Assembly (NCBI GenBank): GCA_945860335.1 | Contig: CAMAQW010000007.1 | Span: forward strand, 1 to 23,668 | Source: Sediminibacterium ginsengisoli | Lineage (GTDB): Bacteria > Bacteroidota > Bacteroidia > Chitinophagales > Chitinophagaceae | Direction: 5' to 3' | Length of the DNA stretch: 23,668 bases | Shown: one piece after another, positions 16,534 through 23,668 of the stretch | Layout of the letters: each line of letters starts with the position of its first letter | How positions within the stretch are numbered: position 1 is the first letter of the stretch | Program-made: the position numbers and the translations under genes | Notes under the pieces: generated by a model | Seen by the model: the letters and a program-made list of their open reading frames with translations, nothing else | Told to the model about the DNA's origin: nothing | The model's database searches: none

Positions 16534-17241
16534 TTACAGTGCTAATTTTTCTACGGCTACCTGCGCCGCTACTTGACTCGCATCTTTTTTATTGTAGCCC
16601 TTTCCTAACGCAATCACTTCGCCGTCGATGGTAACATGAATGGTAAAAAGTCTGCGGGTTCCTTCCATCTTTTCTTCTACGAGTTCAAAGTCTAATAGTT
16701 TGCCGTTTTTGCTAGCCCAGCCTATTAATTTATTTTTCAAATTAATATCGATCTGTTCTAAATCGTCCACAAACATGTGTGGTATCACAATTTGTTTGAG
16801 TACCCAGGCCTGCGTTTTAATATATCCTTGATCGAGGTAAACCGCTCCCACCAAGGCTTCTAGCGTATTACCAAAAATTTGACTTCCTTTTAAAGCGTTG
16901 TCAAATTTATTGTACATCGTTAATTTTCGAAGCCCCATTTTTAAGGCAACATCATTGAGTTGTTGCCTGTTTACCATTTTGCTGCGCATCTCTGTTAAAA
17001 ATCCTTCGCCTTTGTAGGGGTATCTTTTAAATAAATAATCGGCAACAACAGCACTTAACACAGCGTCTCCTAAATATTCTAAACGCTCATTGTTTGCTTC
17101 TGCCGTTTCTTTCACAGAACGGTGGCTTAATGCAGTAGAATACAGCAGTAATTTACCTGGTTTAAAACCAAGCACGTTTCTTAATTGCTGATCAAAACTA
17201 TTTGATGAAGAAGATGAAAAAAGTTGCTTAAAAAATTGCAC
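16534..17241 (-). CDS. rnc: Ribonuclease III
   Basis: Cytoplasmic double-strand-specific endoribonuclease that processes rRNA precursors and structured mRNAs. The 235 residues hold the catalytic domain, with signature NERLEYLGD (51-59: E52, E55, D59), and a C-terminal dsRNA-binding domain (about 168-235, ending GYNKKDASQVAAQVA). At the second catalytic motif the protein reads G124-N125-T-L-E128, where E. coli has D114 and E117, so the aspartate is replaced by asparagine. A Ser-rich stretch (9-15) precedes the domain. The gene starts 3 bases after the fabF stop, so translation is likely coupled; acpP-fabF-rnc order is common in Bacteroidota. Confidence 0.96.
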   Translation of the reverse strand: MQFFKQLFSSSSSNSFDQQLRNVLGFKPGKLLLYSTALSHRSVKETAEANNERLEYLGDAVLSAVVADYLFKRYPYKGEGFLTEMRSKMVNRQQLNDVALKMGLRKLTMYNKFDNALKGSQIFGNTLEALVGAVYLDQGYIKTQAWVLKQIVIPHMFVDDLEQIDINLKNKLIGWASKNGKLLDFELVEEKMEGTRRLFTIHVTIDGEVIALGKGYNKKDASQVAAQVAVEKLAL

Positions 17242-17244
17242 AAC

Positions 17245-18498
17245 TTAAGCTATGAATTTTTTGACAATCACACAAGCATTGTGTCCACCAAATCCAAACG
17301 TATTGCTTAATGCCGCGTTCACCACTCTTTTTTGAGGGGTATTGAATGTGAAATTAAGTCTTGGATCTAGGGTTGGATCGTCTGTAAAATGGTTGATGGT
17401 AGGCGGAACAATATCATGAATTACCGATTGGATACATGCAATGGTTTCAATAACACCAGCAGCACCAAGGCAGTGACCTGTCATTGATTTTGTAGCCGAA
17501 ATATTTAAGTTGTATGCGTGCTCACCAAATACACCTGTAATGGCTTTTGTTTCGGCGCCATCACCAAGCGGTGTTGAAGTTCCGTGCGTATTGATATAAT
17601 CAATTTCCTCGGGCTGCATATCTGCATCTTTTAGTGCAGCGCGCATAACGTTTAATGCACCTAGTCCTTCTGGATGTGGAGCCGTTAAATGGTAAGCATC
17701 GGCAGTTGCACCACCGCCAGCAATTTCACAATATATTTTGGCACCACGTTTTATAGCGTGGTCATAATCTTCTAAAATAAGGGCACCTGCAGCTTCTCCC
17801 ATTACAAATCCATCTCTGTCTTTGTCGTAAGGGCGGCTGGCAGTTGCTGGGTCATCGTTGCGCTCACTCATGGCTTTCATGGCGTTAAAACCACCAATAC
17901 CTGCTTCACCAATTACGGCTTCGGCACCACCGGCAACAACGATATCTGCTTTCCCTAATCTGATGGTGTCTACCGCGCAAACAATACCATTGGTACTAGA
18001 TGCACAAGCACTCACCACTGCATAGTTAGGACCTCTAAATCCATGACGCATGGAAATTTGTCCGGCAGCAATATCTAAAATCATTTTTGGAATAAAGAAA
18101 GGATTGAAACGGGGTGTTCCATCTCCTGCGGCGAAGTTTAATACTTCTTCTTGAAAAGTTACGAGACCACCAATGCCACTTGCAAAAATGACACCTACAC
18201 GGTCAGGATCTACATTGTCTTTTGTGATACCCGAATCTGCAACAGCTTGATCGCTGGCAACAAGGGCAATTTGTGCAAAACGGTCTAATTTTCTAGCTTC
18301 TTTACGATCCATAAATTGGGTAGGATCAAAGCCCTTAATCTCACACGCAAAACGTGTTTTAAATTTAGAAGCGTCAAAAAGAGTAATAGGTGCTGCCCCT
18401 GAAACGCCCGCTAATAAATTGTTCCAATAATCATTGAGATTATTACCAATAGGTGTTAGCGTACCAATTCCTGTAACAACAACTCTTTTAAGTGCCAT
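17245..18498 (-). CDS. fabF: 3-oxoacyl-[acyl-carrier-protein] synthase II (KAS II)
   Basis: Elongating condensing enzyme of type II fatty acid synthesis: joins malonyl-ACP to acyl-ACP in the cytoplasm. The 417-residue length is standard. The catalytic triad is visible: C165 in 'SACASS', H305 in 'NTHGTSTP' and H342 in 'MTGHCLGAAG'. The Cys-His-His pattern and length identify FabF rather than FabH; FabB is less likely because of the acpP neighbour. It lies 89 bases after acpP, with a long hairpin in between, and 3 bases before rnc. A short AGG element sits about 8 bases upstream of the ATG, within a small CTTAA/TTAAG inverted repeat (18501-18516). Confidence 0.97.
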   Translation of the reverse strand: MALKRVVVTGIGTLTPIGNNLNDYWNNLLAGVSGAAPITLFDASKFKTRFACEIKGFDPTQFMDRKEARKLDRFAQIALVASDQAVADSGITKDNVDPDRVGVIFASGIGGLVTFQEEVLNFAAGDGTPRFNPFFIPKMILDIAAGQISMRHGFRGPNYAVVSACASSTNGIVCAVDTIRLGKADIVVAGGAEAVIGEAGIGGFNAMKAMSERNDDPATASRPYDKDRDGFVMGEAAGALILEDYDHAIKRGAKIYCEIAGGGATADAYHLTAPHPEGLGALNVMRAALKDADMQPEEIDYINTHGTSTPLGDGAETKAITGVFGEHAYNLNISATKSMTGHCLGAAGVIETIACIQSVIHDIVPPTINHFTDDPTLDPRLNFTFNTPQKRVVNAALSNTFGFGGHNACVIVKKFIA

Positions 18499-18520
18499 AA
18501 CTTAAACCTGATTAAGTGAT

Positions 18521-18560
18521 AATCCGCCTTTCAAAGCGGTAAACTTTAGAAAGGCGGATT
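18521..18560 (-). promoter_or_regulatory. Long hairpin between acpP and fabF
   Basis: Arms 18521-18532 and 18549-18560 are perfectly complementary over 12 bp (AATCCGCCTTTC with its complement). The stem continues with 4 more pairs (18533-18536 with 18544-18547) after a single-base bulge, leaving a 7-base loop. On the mRNA strand it is preceded by eight U (18568-18561) and not followed by a U-tract, so it is not a classic terminator. It begins 27 bases after the acpP stop. An mRNA-stabilising or processing structure is more likely. Confidence 0.7.
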
Positions 18561-18587
18561 AAAAAAAATTATTCCTAAATAGAATGC

Positions 18588-18824
18588 TTATTTAGCGTGC
18601 TCTTCCAAGTAGGCAACAGCTTGGCCAACTGTAGTAATGGTTTCAGCCTGCTCGTCTGGAATAGAAATGTTGAATTCTTTTTCGAATTCCATAATTAATT
18701 CAACGGTATCGAGTGAATCTGCACCGAGGTCATTGGTAAAAGAAGCTTCATTTGTAACTTCAGCTTCGTCTACGCCTAATTTGTCAACGATGATTTTCTT
18801 AACTCTTGTTGCGATGTCTGACAT
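18588..18824 (-). CDS. acpP: Acyl carrier protein
   Basis: Small acidic carrier (78 residues) that holds growing fatty acyl chains on a 4'-phosphopantetheine arm. The attachment serine is S37 in the canonical GADSLDTVEL motif, followed by the acidic helix II (MEFEKEFNISIPDE) that binds partner enzymes. The length is that of the family. It is the first gene of acpP-fabF-rnc and has the best promoter match in the window upstream. The start at 18824 is the only reasonable one (MSDIATRVKKII). Confidence 0.98.
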   Translation of the reverse strand: MSDIATRVKKIIVDKLGVDEAEVTNEASFTNDLGADSLDTVELIMEFEKEFNISIPDEQAETITTVGQAVAYLEEHAK

Positions 18825-18847
18825 TGTAAAAGGTTTTGTTTACGGCG

Positions 18848-18877
18848 CAAAAATATACTTTTTGTTAAATAACCAAT
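18848..18877 (-). promoter_or_regulatory. Putative acpP promoter (ATTG-N18-TATTTTTG)
   Basis: Read on the minus strand, 18855-18848 is a perfect TAnnTTTG -7 box, and 18877-18874 is ATTG, one mismatch from the TTTG -33 element, with 18 bases between. This agrees with the known Bacteroidota promoter layout. The -7 box lies 23 bases upstream of the acpP ATG, which gives a short leader without an evident Shine-Dalgarno site. Confidence 0.55.
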
Positions 18878-18987
18878 CTTTTCGGACATTTTTGTTTCCA
18901 CAGGCCCGCAGCTCAATTATGCACAAACCTAGAACTAGCGCCTAAAATCATGAAAATCATGCCTATATTGTAGCTAAACCTCACAAT

Positions 18988-19416
18988 ATGTCTTTAAAAA
19001 TAATTGAATTTGGATCTCCTTCATACCAGAAAATGGTGGATTTAAGGTTCCAAATACTGCGTCATCCACTTGGTTTAACCTTTGACCAGGCCGATTTGGA
19101 CAAAGAAAAGGATGACATTTTAATTGGTTTTTTTGAAGATGATGACTTGGAAGGCTGTTGTATTTTAACACCAGACAATAAAACGAACATCCGTTTGCGT
19201 CAAATGGCAGTGGTTTCTGGACTACAAGGAAAAGGAATTGGACGGGTTATTATGAATTTTGCCGAAAATGTAGCCCGCGATAGAGGCTATAAAGTATTAC
19301 ATATGCATGCCCGAAAATCGGCGGTAGGCTTTTACGAAAAACTAGGCTATGAGATTGTAGGCGATGAATTTGAAGAAGTCACCATCCCGCACTACGAAAT
19401 GCAAAAAACCTTATAA
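18988..19416 (+). CDS. GNAT-family N-acetyltransferase
   Basis: A 142-residue single-domain GNAT enzyme, presumably cytoplasmic, transferring acetyl from acetyl-CoA to an unknown amine. The acetyl-CoA pyrophosphate loop Q80-G-K-G-I-G85 follows the beta-4 strand 'RQMAVVSG'. The C-terminal 'SAVGFYEKLGYEIVG' (111-125) is the usual GNAT motif B. The substrate cannot be read from the sequence or context. The gene diverges from acpP across 163 bases and ends 3 bases before the stop of the converging YcxB-like gene, with no clear terminator. Confidence 0.88.
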   Translation: MSLKIIEFGSPSYQKMVDLRFQILRHPLGLTFDQADLDKEKDDILIGFFEDDDLEGCCILTPDNKTNIRLRQMAVVSGLQGKGIGRVIMNFAENVARDRGYKVLHMHARKSAVGFYEKLGYEIVGDEFEEVTIPHYEMQKTL

Positions 19417-19419
19417 AGT

Positions 19420-19893
19420 TTAGGTACCAATTTTTTTATTGAGTAACCCCCTCAGTTCATGACGCATATCTTCGGTCATGCCTTCTTTGGGGACAATAAA
19501 AAAAGATTTAGCATCAAAATACAAATGAAAGAAATGTGGGCTTTCAAAAAATTTTGAAAACTTTTGCCAGTCCCAGTTAACAGTTCCTCTGTCATTACTA
19601 AGGCTCACCTGCATATCGGTAAACAAAATGGTAAAAGTATCTTTAAAGGTGGCTGCTTTTTTATAAATAGAATGTGGCATGATGTACCAAAATGTAACCA
19701 TCATCACAAGCCATAAAAGCGATCCCAACAAAAAAGGTTCTGGCCTAATTTTTTTTGAATAAAATAGTGCAGCAGATACAATCGCAAAAACATTGATCAG
19801 TATCACGAGTAATTTAATGGCCCTGTCTTGAACAAAGTGATAACGCACACCTTGGATCACTTTATTTTTCTCGTAACTAAATGAATGCTGCAT
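19420..19893 (-). CDS. Small membrane protein, YcxB-like
   Basis: A 157-residue protein with two adjacent hydrophobic segments (about 26-46 and 53-73) and a C-terminal cytoplasmic domain containing 'VNWDWQKFSKFFES', a short strand pattern and 'FFIVPKEGM'. The Trp-rich centre followed by an 'F.IVPK' strand resembles the YcxB-like C-terminal domain, a PH-like fold of unknown function. The assignment rests on pattern only. Its start lies 39 bases from the divergent LacI-type gene. Confidence 0.6.
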   Translation of the reverse strand: MQHSFSYEKNKVIQGVRYHFVQDRAIKLLVILINVFAIVSAALFYSKKIRPEPFLLGSLLWLVMMVTFWYIMPHSIYKKAATFKDTFTILFTDMQVSLSNDRGTVNWDWQKFSKFFESPHFFHLYFDAKSFFIVPKEGMTEDMRHELRGLLNKKIGT

Positions 19894-19911
19894 ATTTGGA
19901 ATAGATTAGGC

Positions 19912-19919
19912 CAAAAGTA
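19912..19919 (-). promoter_or_regulatory. Putative -7 box TACTTTTG upstream of the YcxB-like gene
   Basis: A perfect TAnnTTTG match on the minus strand, 18 bases upstream of the YcxB-like start. No TTTG-type -33 element was found, and that position would fall inside the start of the divergent LacI-type gene. Transcription from here would compete with lacI-side expression in the 39-base gap. Confidence 0.4.
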
Positions 19920-19932
19920 ACTAATTTTAATT

Positions 19933-20901
19933 ATGTCAGACACTACGCTACATAAAATAGCTACTACACTAGGGCTCAGTATTTCAACCGTATCTCGGGC
20001 GCTTAAGGGACATCCAGATATTTCGGTGCAAACCAGAAAAAAAGTACTGGCAGCAGCTGCTAAACTAAATTATTCTCCCAATCCAAATACGGTGTACAAC
20101 GCCATTAGAAGTAGCCATTTCATAGCACTCTTTATACCAGTTAAGCCTTCAAACTATTTTCAAAGTTTTTTACATACGGCCAATCAGTTAGCAGAAAACG
20201 CAGATTATAGTTTACTGGTTTTGCCACTTACAAATAATACAGTTAGCACTACTGCACAAATAAAATTTTGCAAACAAAATAAAGTACACGGCATTATTAT
20301 ATGCCAAGATCCACTACAAGCCCCCAATCCAAAATTTAAAAAAATAAAAGAGTTGGGTATTCCTGTTATTATAGTTGGAGGCAACCTTCCAAGTACAGGG
20401 GTGCATTATTTTAAAGAAGATATTGAGCCGGTAGCCACTCTCGTTGCACAAAAAATAGTAGCAAAAAATAAAAAGCAAATTCTAGCCGTTTTTGATGAAA
20501 GCACCGCACAAAGAACAGAGCTTATTTTAAACGCTTTTATAGATAAAGTTTCAGCTCACGAAAATAATATTAGTGTGGAGTATGCCGCATCCACCTCAGA
20601 AGCATTTTCGCTTTGTAAACGCGCGATAGCACAAAATAAATATGATGCCATTTTTTGTATGAACGATGCACTCATACTTGGCGCCTGGCAGGCTTTACAA
20701 GCTACTCCATCTCCTATAGATTTGTTTGGTATGAGTGAAACTGGGATGCCGAGTCTACTGCCACCCACTATTTCCTATGCCTATTATAGTGGCGAAGCAG
20801 CTGCCACAGAAACAATTGGGCTGATGCTTAAAATTATGCGAGAAAAAACACCTGCCACCGAAAATAGCCGCAGCATTTCATGGCAAGAGCGTAAAGCCTA
20901 A
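19933..20901 (+). CDS. LacI-family transcriptional regulator
   Basis: A 322-residue DNA-binding regulator. The N-terminal helix-turn-helix is clear (T5 to about P53): 'HKIATTLGLSISTVSRALKG', then 'ISVQTRKKVLAAAAKLNYSPN', as in LacI/PurR. The rest is a periplasmic-binding-protein-like effector domain with 'VHGIIICQ', 'GIPVIIVGG' and 'AIFCMNDALILGAWQAL'. Such proteins usually sense a sugar or nucleoside. It is shorter than typical family members (330-345), and the hinge region after 'NPNTVYNAIRSS' lacks the usual 'ARxLR' motif. It converges on the DUF1080 gene (3-base gap); that gene could be a target, but no operator was identified. Confidence 0.92.
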   Translation: MSDTTLHKIATTLGLSISTVSRALKGHPDISVQTRKKVLAAAAKLNYSPNPNTVYNAIRSSHFIALFIPVKPSNYFQSFLHTANQLAENADYSLLVLPLTNNTVSTTAQIKFCKQNKVHGIIICQDPLQAPNPKFKKIKELGIPVIIVGGNLPSTGVHYFKEDIEPVATLVAQKIVAKNKKQILAVFDESTAQRTELILNAFIDKVSAHENNISVEYAASTSEAFSLCKRAIAQNKYDAIFCMNDALILGAWQALQATPSPIDLFGMSETGMPSLLPPTISYAYYSGEAAATETIGLMLKIMREKTPATENSRSISWQERKA

Positions 20902-20904
20902 TTT

Positions 20905-22278
20905 TTATTGCAGCATTTGCATTTTTAAACTTCTAAAAGACACTTCATGGCCATGGTCTTGAAGGAGTAGTCGACCTTTTGGCGCCATACCAAAATTAGG
21001 CCAGTTGGCATATTTACTTTTTGCCACCAGTGCATAAAAATATTGTTCGCCTCTTTTGTATTCGAGCATTTTCCAACCGTTTAAATAATGCGATACGGTG
21101 CCGTCTTTTGTTACTTTAACCATACCCCTATTCCATTCGCCAATTTTACGGCGCGCGCGGTTTTCTTTAACAGCAGGTATTAAATCATAAAGCGACCCAA
21201 GCGTTCTATTTCCAATCGACCCTAATTTAGCGTCAGGGTGCAGCGCGTCATCGAGTATCTGATATTCTAAACCAATGGCAGAACCCGCATTGTTTTCTTT
21301 TTCTGTAACAAAATATTTTACGCCGCTATTAGCACCAGCTGTTATTTTAAAATCAAACTGAAAAATAAATGCATCGTATTCTTTTTCAGATACAATATCG
21401 CCACCATTGGTAGCCTCTCCACCATCCCCTGGCTGCACCGTTAAAATGCCATCCTGTGCTTTCCACCCTTTATCCGGGAAACCTGGCTTGTATGCACCTC
21501 TCCATCCGCTTGTCGTTTTACCATCAAATAATAAATGGACCCCTTGCATTTTTTCTTGCTCCGACACATGATTGGGTAGTAGGTTTACCACAAAGATCGG
21601 CTCGAGTGGTGTGGCCTTTAAATTGGTGGTTTGAATCTTAATATTTCTCCATCTAATTTTTTTATTTGCTTCTTCAGGCTTACCAATAGAGTGTACTTGA
21701 AGTGCAATAAATCCAGAAGCTGTTACATCATCCACTAAACTAGCTACCGGTTTTCCATTTAAAAAAGTACGGATGGTATTTCCAATACATTCTATCCGAC
21801 AAGTATTCCATGCCTGAAATTTAAAGAGCGTTTTAGCTGGCTCGTTATACGACACCGGGTACAACCAATCTCTGCGACTCTCATCATATATGCCGGCTGT
21901 CCATGCCCTTGGTGAAGGATCAATTTCGTATTGATATCCATGTACCCTGCCATTTAAATAATCAGGTTTACTTTCACTTCTAAATTGAATACCAGAATTC
22001 ATCATGTCGTCTAATTTGAATTCTAGTTCTAGTATAAAATCACCGTAATTTTTTTCCGTTACTAAAAAAGAATTGGGCTCTCCTAAAACAGTGGAACCAA
22101 CAATCTCTCCATTAACTACCTCGTATTTTGCCTTTCCATTTAATGGCTTCCAACCTGTTAAGTCTTTCCCATTAAAAAGTGAGGTCCAATTCCCTCCTTT
22201 TTTGGTTTGAGCTACCATGGGTGCTATCATAAAAGCACATAAAACAGTGGTAAGAATGGCGGATTTAAGTGTTTGCAT
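20905..22278 (-). CDS. Secreted protein with two DUF1080 (3-keto-disaccharide hydrolase) domains
   Basis: A 457-residue exported protein. A signal peptide spans residues 1-24 (hydrophobic core 'AILTTVLCAFMIAP', likely cleavage after MVAQ). Two copies of the DUF1080 concanavalin-like domain follow: about 30-217 ('WTSLFNGKDLTGW...MNSGIQFR...') and about 247-456 ('HLLFDGKTTSGW...GANSGVKYF...'). Each has the FNGK/FDGK-x-(L/T)-x-GW start and the NSG(I/V) strand. The family includes 3-keto-disaccharide and 3-keto-glucoside hydrolases acting on oxidised sugars in the periplasm. The specific substrate is not known here. No SusCD pair or oxidoreductase lies nearby. Confidence 0.9.
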   Translation of the reverse strand: MQTLKSAILTTVLCAFMIAPMVAQTKKGGNWTSLFNGKDLTGWKPLNGKAKYEVVNGEIVGSTVLGEPNSFLVTEKNYGDFILELEFKLDDMMNSGIQFRSESKPDYLNGRVHGYQYEIDPSPRAWTAGIYDESRRDWLYPVSYNEPAKTLFKFQAWNTCRIECIGNTIRTFLNGKPVASLVDDVTASGFIALQVHSIGKPEEANKKIRWRNIKIQTTNLKATPLEPIFVVNLLPNHVSEQEKMQGVHLLFDGKTTSGWRGAYKPGFPDKGWKAQDGILTVQPGDGGEATNGGDIVSEKEYDAFIFQFDFKITAGANSGVKYFVTEKENNAGSAIGLEYQILDDALHPDAKLGSIGNRTLGSLYDLIPAVKENRARRKIGEWNRGMVKVTKDGTVSHYLNGWKMLEYKRGEQYFYALVAKSKYANWPNFGMAPKGRLLLQDHGHEVSFRSLKMQMLQ

Positions 22279-22425
22279 AACAAGGGTTTAGCGTATAATA
22301 ATGGAATGCCTCAGCTAATTTATAGCTTTAGGTGGAAGACATCTAATAAAATTTGCGGTAAATACATGGCCCTAAACAGGGGCAAAAACGGGGCTTGGCC
22401 AACAAAAGTGCTAGCTTGTTAAGAT

Positions 22426-22848
22426 ATGCCTTTGAAGGTTTCAAAATGTAGGTTACTCATAGTAGATCATGACGAAGTAAACAGGGCTTTACTTCACTTT
22501 TTGCTGCAATCTTTTGATTGTATCACCGCAGACGCCATTAATGGTGAAGAGGCCATGCGGCAATTAAACCTGGGTAAAAATATTCCAACCATCATGCTAC
22601 TTGACCTTAATATGCCCATCATGGATGGATACGCGGTTATTAAGGCTGTTAAAAACAATAAAGAAGCGTACCCATTTACCCGCATCATTGTAGTTAGCGC
22701 TTCGAGTTACGAGCATTTTATAAAAAGAGAAGACGCCTCTAGTATTAGTGGGTACATCCAAAAGCCCATCGATAAAAATAAACTACTGGCATTATTAGCA
22801 AGCACAGCCACTGAAGTGATTGAACAGCAACAATTAAAAGTTAGATAA
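22426..22848 (+). CDS. Single-domain response regulator (receiver only)
   Basis: A 140-residue CheY-like receiver with no output domain. The acidic site is D14 (VDHDE, 13-17), the phospho-accepting aspartate is D60 (in LLDLNMPIMDG), and the switch serine and lysine are S91 (VVSASS) and K113 (QKPI). Receiver-only proteins usually act through protein contacts or as phosphorelay intermediates. The following PAS gene begins 2 bases after its stop, so the two are almost certainly translated from one mRNA. The 147-base region upstream has no strong promoter match. Confidence 0.93.
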   Translation: MPLKVSKCRLLIVDHDEVNRALLHFLLQSFDCITADAINGEEAMRQLNLGKNIPTIMLLDLNMPIMDGYAVIKAVKNNKEAYPFTRIIVVSASSYEHFIKREDASSISGYIQKPIDKNKLLALLASTATEVIEQQQLKVR

Positions 22849-22850
22849 CC

Positions 22851-23668
22851 ATGGGGGATTCTATGAATTTGATACATGCATTACAACAAGAAAATGATTT
22901 TTTTAAGCAACTGCTTTTTAATATCCCAGCTGACATTGCCATTTTTGATACAGACCATAAATATTTATATGTAAACAAACTAGCCCTTTCTAAAGGAGAT
23001 ACGAGGGGTTGGATTATTGGTAAAGATGATTTCGAATACTGCAGCGCGTATAACAAGCCCATGGAACTTGCCATTAACAGAAGATCCTACTTTACAGAAG
23101 CACTAGCGGAAGGCATACAAGTAGAATTTGAAGAAATCAATAAAGACAAAGAAGGCAAGCCCGTTTTTAACCTTCGGAAATTTTTTCCGGTAAGAGATCG
23201 AAACGGCAACCATGATTTTGTAATTGGGTATGGTATTAATATTACCAACATCAGAAATCGTGAAAAGCTACAAAAAGAACGTGAAAAAGACTTTAGGCAT
23301 TTAATTGATGCCATGGAACAACTCGTTGTTGTTTGTACCCACGAAGGGCAGTTAACCTATACCAATCCCATGTGGAAACAAACTTCAGGCAACGATTCAA
23401 AAAATATTTTTGACATTATTAAAAGTAGTGGTAGTCATTTTTTGAAAAATTTTAAATCCTATGCTGCCTCCGAACAATACGCTTATTCTAACAAGGTAGC
23501 CTGGCTATTAGATGCCCAAAAAAAGAAAGTGAGACTTAGTTATCATTTCACAAAATTTACCGATTACAATACCAACAAACTACATGTGGCTGTGTTTTTT
23601 ACCAATATCACTGATATTATAAGAGCAGAGCAGGAACATCAAAAAGCAGAACGTGCAGCCCGCAGACT
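22851..23668 (+). CDS. PAS-domain sensor protein, probably a histidine kinase (3' end outside window)
   Basis: An open frame of 272 codons runs from ATG 22851 to the end of the window; the ATG at 22863 is an alternative start. Residues about 15-135 form a first PAS domain with its PAC segment ('DIAIFDTDHKYLYVNKLAL' ... 'VIGYGINITNIRNREKL'). Residues about 145-260 form a second ('LIDAMEQLVVVCTHEGQLTYTN' ... 'VAVFFTNITDIIRAEQE'). The end 'EHQKAERAARR' is the coiled linker that in many hybrid kinases leads into the 'SFLANMSHEIRTP' histidine-kinase domain, so a kinase is expected beyond the window; this part is inference. No transmembrane segment is seen, so a cytoplasmic sensor is likely. It is coupled to the receiver gene 2 bases upstream. 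Confidence 0.8.
   Translation, partial: MGDSMNLIHALQQENDFFKQLLFNIPADIAIFDTDHKYLYVNKLALSKGDTRGWIIGKDDFEYCSAYNKPMELAINRRSYFTEALAEGIQVEFEEINKDKEGKPVFNLRKFFPVRDRNGNHDFVIGYGINITNIRNREKLQKEREKDFRHLIDAMEQLVVVCTHEGQLTYTNPMWKQTSGNDSKNIFDIIKSSGSHFLKNFKSYAASEQYAYSNKVAWLLDAQKKKVRLSYHFTKFTDYNTNKLHVAVFFTNITDIIRAEQEHQKAERAARR

Noticed and set aside
18521..18568. The acpP-fabF hairpin as an intrinsic terminator
   Set aside because: The A8 run follows the hairpin on the plus strand and reads as U8 before the hairpin in the mRNA; no U-tract follows it in either direction.
22279..22425. GC-rich short inverted elements and TAAAATTTG as promoter of the receiver gene
   Set aside because: Stems are only 4 bp and the box has the wrong spacing; nothing rises above chance.

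Overview
The window looks like an ordinary chromosomal stretch of a Bacteroidota bacterium, most likely of the Chitinophagaceae/Sphingobacteriia type. The lineage call is an inference. It rests on gliding-motility ABC genes (gldF, gldG), a fused MurF-alanine racemase, a large eukaryote-like IleRS, a DksA-like protein without its zinc cysteines, an LspA with a long insertion, AT-rich DNA, and several perfect matches to the Bacteroidota -7 box TAnnTTTG upstream of genes. No rRNA, tRNA, insertion sequence, prophage or CRISPR array was seen, and no gene-free stretch exceeds 300 bases.

Layout. Bases 1-1476 hold the 3' part of an MsbA-like ABC exporter (+), which ends at a bidirectional terminator (1498-1526) shared with the converging pair ileS and a DksA-like gene (-, 6105 to 1548). 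A D-lactate dehydrogenase gene (+, 6200-7192) follows. Its 3' end overlaps the end of lspA. From 15966 down to 7166 eight minus-strand genes lie head to tail with gaps of 9-49 bases: iscS, iscU, iscA, gldF, gldG, a TerC-type metal exporter, murF-alr and lspA. They are probably wholly or partly cotranscribed. A methylmalonyl-CoA epimerase gene (+, 16089-16499) diverges from iscS and converges on the acpP-fabF-rnc cluster (-, 18824 to 16534). The right end carries a GNAT acetyltransferase, a small YcxB-like membrane protein, a LacI-type regulator, a secreted protein with two DUF1080 domains, and a receiver-only response regulator followed two bases later by a PAS-domain protein that runs off the window (22851-23668).

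How the genes fit together. Most are housekeeping: translation (ileS), peptidoglycan precursors (murF-alr), lipoprotein processing (lspA), iron-sulfur assembly (iscSUA), fatty acid synthesis (acpP, fabF) and RNA processing (rnc). The accessory part is at the right: sugar-related regulation and secretion (LacI, DUF1080) and a two-component signalling pair.

I found no clear new multi-gene system. The most notable details are: the IleRS class I motif rearranged to GIHH, reported to give extreme mupirocin resistance; the histone-H1-like tail on a zinc-less DksA-like protein; a 12-base repeat that overlaps the ldhA stop codon and encodes the LspA tail; a 16-bp hairpin between acpP and fabF in the same cluster as the RNase III gene; and overlapping inverted repeats in the ileS leader.
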